This document shows positions 1 to 11,862 of a stretch of DNA of 64,000 bases, piece by piece. Positions within the stretch are counted from its first letter, which is position 1; each line of letters begins with the position of its first letter. The stretch lies in the NCBI GenBank assembly GCA_914767715.1, contig OU612065.1, positions 5,830,001 to 5,894,000 on the forward strand, given 5' to 3'. This stretch comes from Membranipora membranacea (Eukaryota; Bryozoa; Gymnolaemata; Cheilostomatida; Membraniporidae). The translations under genes and the position numbers were made by a program. A model generated the notes under the pieces. That model worked only from the letters and a program-made list of their open reading frames with translations, was not told where the DNA came from and did no database searches.

Positions 1-132
1 GCTCCATATACACAACATGGTGGGTGCCAGTACTGCACTTCTTCAATATTCACTTCTGGTGGTGGCTGCCCATAGTTGGACATCCATTACATAAACATAC
101 ATTTTATCATCATAATTTGTACTGATGTCCAG

Positions 133-3100
133 ATCAGGGTTACTACCTACATGCTGAAGTAAGTTCAGGACTAGACATACCTGACCAACCTGACCAGGAT
201 AAACCCACAGAAGGAGATGAATTATGGGATGGGTTTGGTATGGATGACTTGGAACGAATTCTGAATGTTCAGGTAAATGGTGATAAATGTTATCATAATA
301 ATCAATTTTCTTAAAATATATTCAGTTGAAAACTCTCACTTGAAATTTAATTCGTAGTGAATGAAACTGTCTATAACTTGCCGCTCTATGATTGTATTAG
401 GATTAAATATATTGAGAGAACTATTATTTTTATTGTCCATAGGTTGTATCCCTATGGTTTTACTGGAAGGAGGTGCTGGCTATCAGTATGCTGTTTGCTA
501 TTTTGCTCAACTGTTTTCTATACCTGACCAGAGCTCATCGGAGGCGTCTCAAAAATAAACTCAAGGTAATCTTTATCACAAGAGATTTAAATGCATGTGA
601 TGAGCTTTAATATGGTAATTAGAATTATGAATTTCCTGTTTCACTTTCGGTAGCATAACCTTGATGTTAATGTCTATGGTACAACATGGTACGCCAATAT
701 TGTACATGAGGTATTACTGCACTTCACCACCAAGTAGGTATGGCTTGCAGATGTTTGACTTTTTTTGTTATTCAAAAGTCCTTGCCCTGAGACTTGGAAA
801 CAAAGACCAGTTGATTCCACAATTCAGTTTATGCACCTTAAATACTGATCCCATCAGTACAAAGTTAATTGGTATTTTAGTTTCTCCCTAATCTGAAATA
901 ATGTTTCCGTTAAAAATTAAAATTATTTTTCCAAACCATTGCTGTAAACAAAGACATGGAATGTTTAGACCTGCAATGTCATGTTTTATATGCTTTCAGC
1001 TATCACCTTAGAGTATATAATAACTCTATGACTATCACATTGAAATATATATATATATATATATATATATTTTATATTGTTATTCTGTTGTTGCAGTGTT
1101 TTGGATCTGAACAGGACTTATCTGATGTTAGCGATGTAAGTGATGATGAGAGACGGTCTCGTAAGAAGAGATCTAGCGGTAAATCCCCAATTAGAGATGC
1201 TGATAGAGAGACTGAGATTATCACAGAGCAGCCACCTGCTCAGACTGTCTCTCCCGCGCACCCTCCTCCCCCTCCTCCTACTCCTCAATACCAGTCAAGG
1301 TATGTACATCAGCCTCTGACATTAGTGTCTGCACATGTGTACAAATCTCTATGCTTTCCATAACTTTCTGTGATGCACAAATTAGCCCTACCTATACATT
1401 CTGGGGTTTGACAGTGGTGGTGATCTTTTTAATGTGAGGATTTTCTCCGTTATCAGCAACCAATTAATTATCCTCAAAGATGACACTTTTCTTCTGTTTC
1501 AGGTATCAGTCAGACTTTGATCACATACAATGCCTTGGTAAAGGAGGATTTGGAGTTGTGTTTCATGCTCAGAATGCTCTGGATGAATGTGATTATGCTA
1601 TTAAGAGGATCACTCTTCCAAACAAGTAAGTAATATGATTCTAGTCCAGACACTGTGAGCAAAAGAATTGTAATTCAGATCTGTTTATTCATCGAAAATC
1701 AACAATTATTCTATTTAGACGTTCACAGTGATGAGATCCATGTTTTATCTGTTTGATTACAGTGATGAGGCAAAAGTAAAGGTGACCCGAGAGGTGAAGG
1801 CACTGGCTAAACTTGATCATCCCAATATAGTGAGATATTTTCAGTCATGGTTTGAAACCCCACCAATAGGCTGGCAAGAAGAGCATGACAAAATCTGGGA
1901 GTCCACGTAAGATTTCCTATTCAAACTAGTTTAGAAACATATAATACTAATAATGAATGAAATCTTTTTTCTTTAACACAGTTTCATCGTTTCTTCACTA
2001 GGAGCAGCACAAACTGTGGCTAGATCATGCCATTTACCTTTTGATCTCTGCGTCCAGGTGTTCCGTTAGAATGTGGGTGCCGAGTTTATAACTTGTACAT
2101 ATACATTTACACCGTATTTGTTGTTTCTTTGCAGAGAGAAGTTTATGCCTACACCAATGAACAGTGTGACACCATTCAGTAGGCAGCAATCTTTATTCTC
2201 ATCAGATGGGAATGCAAATACTGCCGATCAAGCAAAGTCTGTTTTTATACCAAAGTTCAAACTGGATGATCTGAACACCTCTGCCTCCTTTGGTGAGCAC
2301 CTCCTCATTGTATCTCGCAACTGGGATTCAATGGTTGACTTATGATGTGCTGTCACAGTATTGTTTAAGGCAAGACCCGGCTCGGGTGTGTAAGCGCAGA
2401 GTGTGTGATAAAATCATATATACTCATCAGAATCAGCAAATTGTTCTTTTATTGCAGGATTGCCATCACCACTGGAGGATTCCTTTGATATTGTATTCGC
2501 CAGTCAGTCGGGTGCATGCGAAAAATCAGTGTCTGTAGCCACACCATTTCATAAATATACAACTGTGGCCCCGCTGGACACTCACAGCGATACCAGTGAC
2601 TCTGAGAGTGATAACGAGTGGCACCAGCTCGATGATTCAGGCTATCACAAGAATAAGATGGCTATGGTGAGTGTGAGCTATGATTTATTCAAACTTTGTC
2701 CAGATAACGCGACTAATGGCATCACAATGCTTAGTTTTATAAAGAAATTCACTGCTTGGTTATGTGTGATCAGACAATAAAATCATATTATATTCAAGCG
2801 TAAAGAATTGTGTATCAAAATGTTCACCATATTTATGTCTGATGTTATGGTAGGTTGAATCAACAGGCTCATTCGGTGATGATGTTAGTTGGGATGATAC
2901 TGAGACTAGTTTCCATCAGTCTGAGCACAGCACACCCAAATCTAACACCAGCGTATCAAAAACCAAACCAAAAGAGCCGCATTCTAAACTCTTCCTCTAT
3001 ATCCAAATGCAGGTAAGCTTTACTATTTATCCTCCATGGTGTTGATTGGTGATCATTACGCTGCAAAATTTGAGAGAGCAATATATATAATGTACATGTG

Positions 3101-5373
3101 TCAGTACTCGTTTTGTTGATGAAGCATTAACTCATAGTTATATACTTTTGCCTTGATGACAAGGAGTTTTTAAATGGTTGTTAAACCCTTGTATGTATGT
3201 AGATCCAGGGAGGGTGGGAGATCAAGTTTGATCCATTTTGCCCGCATTGGAATTGCCCCCCCCCCCCTCTACTGACAGGCCGTCAGTAGAGGGGTGGGGG
3301 CAATTCCAATGCGGGCAAAATGGATCAAATTTGATCTAGTATGTATGTATATACACATATACCTCAAGCTCTGCCTTGCATATTGACAGCTATGTAAGAG
3401 GGAGACACTGAGAGATTACCTCAATGCAAACACTCTAGTCCGAGATAAGTCAGATATCGTAGTCATATTCAGACAGATCTGTGATGCAGTCTCATATATA
3501 CATTCACAGGGCCTCATACACAGGGATCTCAAGGTATAAAATCAGTATAAAAACATGCCACTGGTATAATTATCAAATTCTCGTCGGTATCTTCACTTTC
3601 TCATGTCTATAAAGCATGTTTTAAGTTAGAAGTTGTCAGTGTTTATCCAGGTTAACTTGAAAGGTCCGTAAGACCCATAGCAAACCATCACCAAACTCCA
3701 ATAATGGTGAATATATTGTAAAAACTGATATCTGACTGGTGTCTAGTGTATCAAAGTTAAGCATGATTATCCCTTACAGTACTACTTAATATAATTTCTT
3801 CCATGAATATAGCTACCCCCATTCATCATTCATGTATATTATATTCATGCCATGTCAACACTTTTTCAGCCTACCAACATATTCTTCTCACTGGAGGACA
3901 GTATAAAAGTTGGAGATTTTGGACTTGTGACGGCTCTCTCAGCCTATCCAGATGAACAGGGTGGTGGTGAAGCGTTAGTCAGCGGACAAACACCAGCTAA
4001 ATATGTGAACCTTACTAATAACGTCGGTACACAAATATACATGAGCCCAGAACAGGTGAGAGTTTAGGGTAGGAAATTATATTGTTATCATCTACAAAAT
4101 CATGGATTCATAGCAAGTGTGCAGACCGAATTTTGTACAATAAAATCATGTAGTTGTTTGCTCACTCACCTAAACATAAAACATAACATTGTACAGCTTG
4201 TGAGAGAAAATTAAGATTTTCAGGATAAACAAGAAGAAAAACCCGTCATCTTAATTATTTTATTGTTGCAGATGGCTGGACGTATGTATAATAGTAAGGT
4301 GGACATATATGCTCTGGGTCTCGTGTTCTTTGAGCTCAAGTATCCATTCTCTACCATGATGGAGCGAGTGATGACTTTGCAAAACATAAAGAAGCACAAA
4401 TATCCTGAAAGATTTGTCAGAGAACTACCTGAAGAGGTGATACACTTTTAGATATGTTGCTTATTGTTTATTGGTCTAACTTTTCGAATAGTCAGTTTTC
4501 TGAGCTCCGATTTAGGCCTCAATTCGGAGTTGTCCTCTCTCCAGTTTGGTGCTTTTTAACCCACGCCGCATAGGAAAAACGTGCTGCAAAGAGGGTTATC
4601 TTGAAATCCGCTTATAATAGGATAAAAATTATTTTTGATTCAGAATCTGCAACATTGAAAACTCATATGGACATAGTTTGGGAAATAATTTGAGTATTTG
4701 GATAGTCAATTATAGCATTTTCTGCCTGTTTTGCGGACAATTTGGCAGAAATTTTCACGAGTTTCGTCACTAAAATTAAGATTTATCAATATTCAAGCTT
4801 CCAATGATTTGGTAACCCTGTCTCACAGGGTATCAATGGTACAGACTCTGAATCAAAAATCATTTTTATCCTAACATAAGCGGTTTTGAAGGTAACCCTC
4901 TTTCAGCAGGTTTTTCCTATGCGGCGTGGGTTAAAAGTACCAAACTGGAGAGAGGACAACTCCCAATTGAGGCATAAATAAGAGCTCAGAAAACTGTCTA
5001 TTGATGTGAATACGATTAGAGTTATGTTACCTTTGTTTTAAAACATTCCAGCCGCAAACATTACATAGATACTTGATGAGTATTGATACCAAAAGACAAA
5101 ACTTATTACTGTATTTAAATCCTGGTCAACAGAAAAGGCTTCTACCTGATTCACAGGCACACTCTATCTGTTGGCTGTTGGCTATCTGTAATGACTTTGT
5201 GAAATCATTTTGTGTTGCAGCACAAGTTTGTAAAGTGGATGCTGCATCGTAATCCTAACAAGAGACCGTCAATAACTGAAGTGATTGACAGTGAGATTAT
5301 GAGTGGAGCTGCTGAGCTTGTCGTCCAGAGAATTCGTAACCGTACTGTATCAAGGTCAAGCAGTAATGAGTAG
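133..5373 (+). CDS. EIF2AK3: eIF2-alpha kinase 3 (PERK), 3' part of gene, 12 exons visible
   Basis: Transmembrane ER stress kinase that phosphorylates eIF2-alpha; the 5' exons lie before the window. Exons read: 133-272, 443-565, 1097-1299, 1503-1625, 1763-1906, 2135-2292, 2458-2666, 2854-3012, 3390-3533, 3870-4055, 4272-4436, 5221-5373. The first is the end of the lumenal domain. The second holds a membrane helix beginning [16 protein letters not shown] and ending in a basic stop-transfer. The third is an acidic and proline-rich linker. The kinase domain shows the glycine loop GKGGFGVV, the AIKRI lysine, HRDLKPTNIFF, GDFGLVT and [10 protein letters not shown], so all catalytic residues are present. 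A long Ser/Asp-rich insert (exons 6-8) splits the kinase lobes, as is typical of PERK. A polyadenylation signal AATAAA lies at 5791. The other eIF2-alpha kinases lack this membrane segment. An internally deleted copy lies at 10.8-11.9 kb. Confidence 0.93.
1044..1071. repeat. (TA)n microsatellite in PERK intron 2
   Basis: Uninterrupted AT/TA dinucleotides shortly before the acceptor of the exon starting at 1097. Confidence 0.8.
3219..3337. repeat. Long near-perfect hairpin in PERK intron 8
   Basis: Two arms of about 55 bases are reverse complements around a spacer of a few bases (AGGCC). The outer ends read AGATCAAGTTTGATCC and GGATCAAATTTGATCT. A C-run in the left arm pairs with a G-rich run in the right arm. 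Short TGTATGTA-like sequence flanks both sides. It holds no gene. Confidence 0.85.
4491..4998. mobile_element. 508-bp MITE with long terminal inverted repeats, copy 1
   Basis: Lies in PERK intron 11. The ends read GTCAGTTTTCTGAGCTC and GAGCTCAGAAAACTGTC, and the inverted similarity extends about 150 bases inward from each side. The element is flanked by TA on both sides, as expected for a TA target duplication. It has no coding capacity. A second copy of exactly the same length is at 14104-14611. TA duplications are typical of Tc1/mariner-type transposases, so that superfamily is the likely mobiliser (inference). Confidence 0.85.
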
Positions 5374-5936
5374 GGGAGATAAAGAGACTGTGCCGTATCT
5401 GCTTCACAATTATGCCGTGTGAACAGATGCAAAAAGTATGCAATGTACCAAATTTATCTCATTTCACAGTATTCAAAGACGCTTTGTAAATAACCTCAAA
5501 ATGCTTGTATGCACTTTGTCTATACAAAACTTGTAAAAAAAACTTAAAAAAAGATGGCAGGTAGCCTATCCAAGAAACTTTATTTTGTGCACGTAGACTA
5601 TTGCATCTGCTATATAATAGCTTGTCCTATCTGTGATTCAGTTATTTTTTTATCGGTTAATTTTTCCACTTTGCTCACTGCACATGCCCTACTAGCCTGG
5701 GCAGGAATCCGGGTTTATCACTTCTCCGATTATATTTCAGTGTCTATAGTTTCCATGATCTGGTCTTAGATAGACCTCTGGTCCATGTTCAATAAATACT
5801 GAGGAGTTTTACACAACATGACTTGTGATTCATTGGATTTGGTATAGCCCGTATCGTACCAATAACAGCAAGAATATAAAATAATATTACAGGATCTTTC
5901 CCTGCATTATGAGAACACTGTGACAAAGCCTAAGGA

Positions 5937-7567
5937 ATATAGGAAGGCCAACTTCTTGAATGTATCTGCACAAAATACAAACTTGTGATACTAAAGAGGC
6001 CATCAGGGATGTATGTGGTTACCCACTCTCTGACCACCATGACCAACAGGACAATCTATTACCATCCTACTTCGGTTTTGTCTCAGCAAGTCAATATCAT
6101 TTTGGCGACACAATGCAATGCCATAAAGCCTAGAAGCGACTGTGCATTTCCAAATTTCCAATTTCAGGGTTGTCTAGCCCTTCTACAAAGCTAAGACAAC
6201 CTTTGTTTGCCACATTGGATTAAAAATGGTTGATTAGAATCAGGTGTCTTATCACTCGCCCATCCCGAAGAATAGGCGTCAAAATATAAGTGCCTTAATG
6301 GCTAGGCCGCAATAGCTGCGCCAGGTTGCTCTTAGTTTGCAGGTAGGACGGAGCACACCTGGGGGCCAACCAAACCCCAGTAGTCAATGGACTGCAGTGG
6401 GATTCGAACCCCGAGACCTTCAGTCTTTTCACGCGCTCTAACCAACTGAGCCACCTCCTACTCCTAAGAAAGTCATGTGATCACTGTCTATGGAATTGTG
6501 AGAAATCTGAAATCACCAGTCCTTTGATTGATTGTCCTGAAACTGAGAACACCTCATTTTAATGTGAAACCAAATGTTTTCTCAAGAAAGCTATTTTTAT
6601 AGCAAAACGGAATGTAATGACTTCGAGTCAAAGTCATTGGTGTGCTTTGGTGATACTTGGTCCAATAAACAAATATTGAATATAAACACCATAAACAGGA
6701 TTGATTGATGAATAAGAAATGTAATTTGCAAGTTTCTGCTGAGAGACAGGCGCTCTTACTGAGCTCTCTCCTTCTCCCAATTGTTATGATTGTTTATAGA
6801 TAATGAGTACATGCGCAGTTACATGGTGGCCGACTCAGTTGGACAGTTACTATGGGTTCTCAGTGACATAGAAAAGTTGGCATAGAGAACAGAGTCTGGG
6901 ATCTCAAACTCGCTGAAATGCACATCAGCATAGCAGTGGTACTTCTTTATTGAAGTATGCACTAGTAACTGGAACAAAATATTACAGACGTAATGAATGA
7001 TTGTTAAAAAATGTAAGCGCACAGGAACAGATATTTCATGTTTTGGTAAAAGTTCATCCAAACCTGAATCATCATCATTTTGTTACAAACAAGTGATGAT
7101 GAGTGGGCAGGTATGCTCTATGAACTCCCTCATAGGTCTGTCTGTCCCTCTGGACAATAGTCTCCAATTAACAAGAGCGCAAACTATTTTATAATCCTAA
7201 TCTTTTATTTCCCTTGTGCTTGACAGCGCTCGTAGCGTGTTCAAAAAATAACTTTTGTCTCTGAAGAAGCTTCTCATCAGATCAAATCAAAAATGAACAT
7301 AGTCATAAATTTCTATAACATTGTGCAAACTGTCTTCTCTCCAACCACTTATGTACATATTGTCTGTATTCATGTTACAACATATAACTTCTTATGACTT
7401 TGACAAACTTATGAGAAAAACCTCAAATACCATGTAAGTAGTTAGTATATTCCAGTCACGGATTACATACCTGCTATGGTGTATGTTTGAAAAAGAAGAA
7501 GTGATATGAAATGTGGAGACATATTTAGTGATACTTGTGTGGTAAACTTCCTTTCCTTTGACATCAT
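5937..7567 (-). pseudogene. Truncated 5' copy of the TMEM8/PGAP6-like gene
   Basis: Matches exons 1-3 of the complete gene at 13096-24891. Exon 1 copy (7567-7471) keeps an open signal peptide (core MSPHFISLLLFQTYTIA) and a GTATGT donor. Exon 2 copy (6968-6823) is 23 bases shorter than the intact exon, which shifts the frame and brings in a stop soon after. Only the first part of exon 3 remains (about 5937-5972). At about 5937 the similarity jumps straight to the sequence downstream of the PERK gene, so everything from exon 3 to the 3' end has been deleted. The intron between the exon 2 and 3 copies gained a SINE and lacks the 1.05-kb transposon found in the intact gene. Non-functional as a TMEM8 protein. 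Confidence 0.85.
6238..6475 (-). mobile_element. tRNA-derived SINE, family 1, copy 1
   Basis: On the minus strand the head has a tRNA-like A box (GTGGCTCAGTTGGTTAGAGC) and B box (GGTTCGAATCC), starting near 6465. It is followed by a body shared with the copy at 49801-50018 (CCAGGTGTGCTCCG, GGCGCAGC) and a 3' end reading ATTCTTCGGGATG then GAGTGAT. It is not a working tRNA, because the acceptor arm is not closed and the body continues past the tRNA end. Confidence 0.85.
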
Positions 7568-7960
7568 CAGCTTCAATCTATAAGCAAGAATCAACTAATT
7601 TTACATATGGCAAGAAGTTAAATGGCGACAGAGAGCAATTTCAACCATTCTACTGTCGCATACACTGTACCAGGTATGCGATACACAGCCAGGTTCATGA
7701 TCAAACATGTACATGTCTGTAGGACATTGCACAGTCATGGATGCCATGGTCCTAGTTTGATTAATTGTTATTCTGCTTCCATTTTTTGCCAATCTAAATC
7801 ACTCAAAGACCAATGCATGTTATAGCCAGGCAGTTACATATGATAAAGTTTTGTCAGATTCACATGGCAAAAAAGTTTAATACTCTAATTTGCATGAATG
7901 ATTGAGTGGAAAAAGTGCCTCCCATAAGAGAAGGTAACTCCCATTCTCTGCATTATGATG

Positions 7961-8363
7961 TCACAGTCTCCCTGTCTCCCTTCTCTGTTTAGTGAAGTAG
8001 TTATCTACATGCAGATTTATAATCCCATCCTCGTCGCCATAAAAGTCTGTTACATTTCTTGGTATATATCCTTTTAGCGTTAGTGTTTTTATATTTGAAT
8101 TGTCGCATCTATCTTTTACAGCTGTTGAATATAAACTAGGTTTGTTGTTTTGGAACAAAAAGCGCAAAACAAGTTGTTTTTGATTTTTAACAACAGTGCC
8201 CAAAAATGAAAAACAAACGTTACTCAGTCCCCTTATCGGCGTAATATCTATTTGTAGTCCTACATTGGAGTTGCCTCTCCCTATAACACTGAAAGATGAG
8301 ATAAGACAGTTCGAATCTATTAAATGCGTGATGTCAACTAGTCCAGTACTTGCAATGTATTTA
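7961..8363 (-). other. Unrecognised open stretch, about 134 codons
   Basis: An open frame runs from just after a TAG at about 8364 down to a TGA at 7961. There is no convincing ATG start. An AG that could act as an acceptor precedes it on the minus strand. The predicted product mixes hydrophobic beta-like segments with polar ones, with no signal peptide or cysteine pattern. It could be a terminal exon, a repeat remnant or chance; I do not recognise it. Confidence 0.2.
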
Positions 8364-9101
8364 AACTATAATTTCTAGTGACAAACAGCTGGTTCCAACT
8401 ACCACACAAGGCAAACTTACTTGAAGTTGTTGTAGAGTCTGACCTTCCTTGGACTCAGGAGAATATGACTCCAAGCCGTTCAAAGAAAGGTTCCTACCGA
8501 TAATCCGTTAATACCCCTGCCTTGTTCTAACAGAAAAACTCTTTATGAGCTTGAGACGATACTCTTGCACCACAAAGTCAAGATAAATTGTAGATAAAAA
8601 TATAATATATACTTTTGATACATGCCTTCAACGATCACACCTTATAATTGTGTTTCAGAGTGTTTAATATATCTTGCACTTCAAGTCTGAGTATATTCTG
8701 AGTATATGTTTGATCTCTGTATAGTGCCTAGAAGCCCAATCAGGTAATCAAAGTGGTTTATCAGAATCACAGGCCTCTTAGCACAATGTTAACTCCACTG
8801 AAAACTCCAACCAATTTAACTTGATGTGGGGGGGGGGGCAGTCTGCGGACACTCAGAATTGTATTTGTACTCAAGTTTATGCTGAATGTTGAATTAATTG
8901 TTTCTCATATTAGAGTTATCTTATCTGACTCAAAGAGCCGACAACTCATTTGAATACAGGATAATCTAAAAGCTCAATCTAAAACTTAATCTATCTCACA
9001 AAAAATATATTATGAATACTGCGGTATAAGTCTTACTCAACAGTATTTCACGGTAATGCAACCTATGATTCCCGAATTCTATATGATCACTGCTTCTTAG
9101 T

Positions 9102-9440
9102 CAGTAATCGCAATGCTGCATCAATGTACCCACTTGATATGAGTGCTGCCGCTTATTTCTTGCGTGCCTTGCAGTATATCAACTTAATTCCTTCGATAAT
9201 TTCGATTTCAAGTGAGTATTGCCACTTGATCAGTAATTCACAATTATAATCGCAATGAGTCCACGTCAATGTACTGTGTACTGGGTTTCTTGCAGTATAT
9301 CAAAATAATGCTTCTATAATTCCAAGATCAAAGGAGTATTATACCACTTTATCAGTAATTCACAATGCTTACTCTATTACCTCCAACTTGGTATGGGTAA
9401 TTTCTCTGCTTTCTTGCGAGTCAGTAATCACAATAATAAA
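9102..9440. repeat. Degenerate tandem repeat, unit about 125 bp
   Basis: The phrases CAGTAATTCACAAT or CAGTAATCGCAATG, TTTCTTGC and GCAGTATATCAA recur with spacing of about 120-125 bases, giving two full units and a partial third. Confidence 0.65.
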
Positions 9441-10571
9441 ACCTTCTAAAGTTACTCTGAATCCTGTTTGGGGGTGTTGTTACAGTAACAATTAATCACA
9501 GCTTTCTCCAGTAGATTATTGAGTGTACTTTATGAACTCTAAGTAAAACAGACCACACTTCCTCTTACCTCTTCTTCTTTAGCATGTACTAGAACATAGC
9601 GTAAGCGGTACGCCTCATTAGTTTCAATCCTTAGCCAGCATGTGATTCAAATCTGTCGTATTTTGCATAGCATTAATATAAGTTTGAGGTCATCACTGTG
9701 ACCCCAGCTTTGCTTTGGTTTCACGAACTGTCTTTGGTAAGAAACTGTTATAGTACACTGATTTGTTAGCATTTATATCGTGGGGGGATCTCCCTGAGTC
9801 ACTGCCCTGGTAACTGCAACATTAGCGGGTCTATCGTTTATAAGTTCATCGTAAATAGATGTGAGCGATTCGTTGTTTTCTGTCAATTTACAAAGAAATT
9901 AACGACAACAACAACTGTCAATTTATTAGAGTTATTATTTATTTACTTACAATTATATTATATATAAATAACTTACTTATTACAGAAAATAAGCTTTGAC
10001 ACCAATGCAGCTCGATTCTTGGTTTTTCTTGTTACCAGTCGACGCTTCTACTACTTGAGCTATAAGCTCATATAGAAAAATGGTGTGGCTGTGGAGGGGC
10101 CAGAAATACAGGGTTCTTATTGGTCAATTAACAAAAACAACACTAATTGTTCCAAAAAATATGTGGTTACTTGCTGACCAACGTTTCCTCATAACTTAAT
10201 TAATGTCTATATTGTGGTTATGCTATAGTATTCCGGTCTGTCGCTGTTTATTGCTATTTGGCACTCAGTCTAGCATCTACTCAGTCTAGGAATATTACTC
10301 TTCTATTTTTATCTCGTATGTCTATTTTTGCGGTGTGTTGTAATAGATCATCTTTCGCTTGTGGTTTATGACATCAGATACACATAATCTGTTGTTATAC
10401 TTACTTCTTTGATGGATATCTTCTGTGTTACACTGCTTGCAATTTATTCTGGTGATTGCTACATACCATAGAGGCTAATTGGGACATTTGTTTGAACACT
10501 AAGTTGTACCATCTGGCATCTGCGGAACCTAAATTGTAGCATCGCTGGATTTCCTATTTTCAGTACTGACA

Positions 10572-10619
10572 GCATTCCGATATCAACCACAGGTTGGGCT
10601 GTGGTTGATATCGGAATGC
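10572..10619. repeat. Perfect 20-bp-arm hairpin
   Basis: Arms 10572-10591 and 10600-10619 are exact reverse complements around an 8-base loop; the left arm reads GCATTCCGATATCAACCACA. Confidence 0.9.
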
Positions 10620-10836
10620 CACTGCCAGCAACTTTCAGCCCTCACAAGCTGATCACATGCCTGTGTACACGTCTAAATGTGGCGAAACTCCCCATATCCT
10701 GTGCTCATGTGAGCACCACTTCTCAAATGGCCACTTGTATATGGCAACCTATGTGACCCCAACTACTGGCCAACACATTAATTAACAGTTTGCTAATACA
10801 CCAGGAATTCCTAACTATCATGTTATTATTCATTAG

Positions 10837-11862
10837 GTGTATATAAGAATCAAGTGTACATCCAGCCTTCAGATAAGATACAGGATGATGTATCAGCCAT
10901 AGCTGAACAGTACAAGAGGGGTGCTAAAATATTGACTTGCATTCCTAAAGTCCGCTGGGCTCCTTATATCACCTCAGGTAAGAGCAGCGCTTAATTTCCT
11001 GTGCAATAAAAGTCTTTATAGCAACTAAACATAGAGAGTAATTGTGTTTTTTATGGTTTCACTTCTATGATTGGAACTCTTGACATCATACGCAATTAGA
11101 CAAATTACTAGTAATTAAATGTTTATACCCCAATCTCTTATAATGTTTTCGTAGTTATGTGCTCGGTCCAGGACACTTCTGCTGAATTATGGTAGACCAG
11201 ACCCAACAGTGGTACCCCCTACTCAAGCGTCTAACTCAGAGCCAAATGCGTTATCCATACTTCACCCTAATCTAGATTATCCACCAGTACGCGCACATTG
11301 GGATAAGAAAATTGTATGATGTTTGGAAAGATTATATAAAATCATGGGTGACTGTGAATCACATAAATAAATCTCTGCCATATACTGTAACATACTGTTT
11401 TGTTTATTTTTATTTGCCTTGTTAAACATGCAAGGCGCATTTGTCAGCTAAGTATGCTTCTTTAGATATTGTTGCTCCATATACATAAGATAGTGGGTAC
11501 CAGTGCTGCACTTGTACTTAATATTCACTTTTGGTGGTGTTACCCCGTAGTTAGGCATCCATTGCATAGACATTCATTGTATCATACTAATTTGTACTGA
11601 TTTCCAGATCAGGGGTACTACCTACTTGCTGAAGTCAGTTCAGGATTAGACATTCCTGACCAACCTGATCAGGATAAACCCACAGAAGGAGATGAATTAT
11701 GGGATGGGTTTGGTATGGATGACTTGGAACGAATTCTGAATGTGCAGGTAAATGGTAAAATTTTCTCAAGTGATTGACAGCGAGATTTTGAGTGGAGCTG
11801 CTGAACTTGTCGTCCAGAGAATTCGTAACCGTACTGTATCAAGGTCAAGCAGTAATGAGTAG
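10837..11862 (+). pseudogene. Internally deleted PERK copy: lumenal fragment joined to C-terminal tail
   Basis: Segment 10837-10977 encodes PERK lumenal-like sequence (contains KVRWAPYITS, with splice sites on both sides). Segment 11155-about 11318 contains an open run with NALSILHPNLD, but the simplest splice from the previous exon gives a stop, so the frame appears broken. Exon 11608-11747 is the near-identical counterpart of 133-272 in the intact gene. About 15 bases later the sequence jumps to the counterpart of the last exon (from about 11769) and ends at the same stop (11862). The membrane exon and the whole kinase domain are gone. Nucleotide similarity to 1-280 starts at 11474, and similarity to the 3' flank, including its polyadenylation signal (12269), continues to about 12390. 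Best read as a decaying duplicate. Confidence 0.88.

Larger units (their letters stand above)
7568..10836. other. Intergenic stretch, mostly without recognisable genes
   Basis: Lies between the truncated TMEM8 copy and the second PERK copy. It holds one open stretch at 7961-8363 (minus), a degenerate tandem repeat at 9102-9440, a short G-run near 8827 and a hairpin at 10572-10619. By position, earlier lumenal exons of the second PERK copy might be expected here, but I could not recognise any. Confidence 0.5.

Noticed and set aside
6400-6470. Possible tRNA gene (A and B boxes)
   Set aside because: The tRNA-like head continues into a shared SINE body and a second copy exists at 49.8 kb; the acceptor stem does not close.
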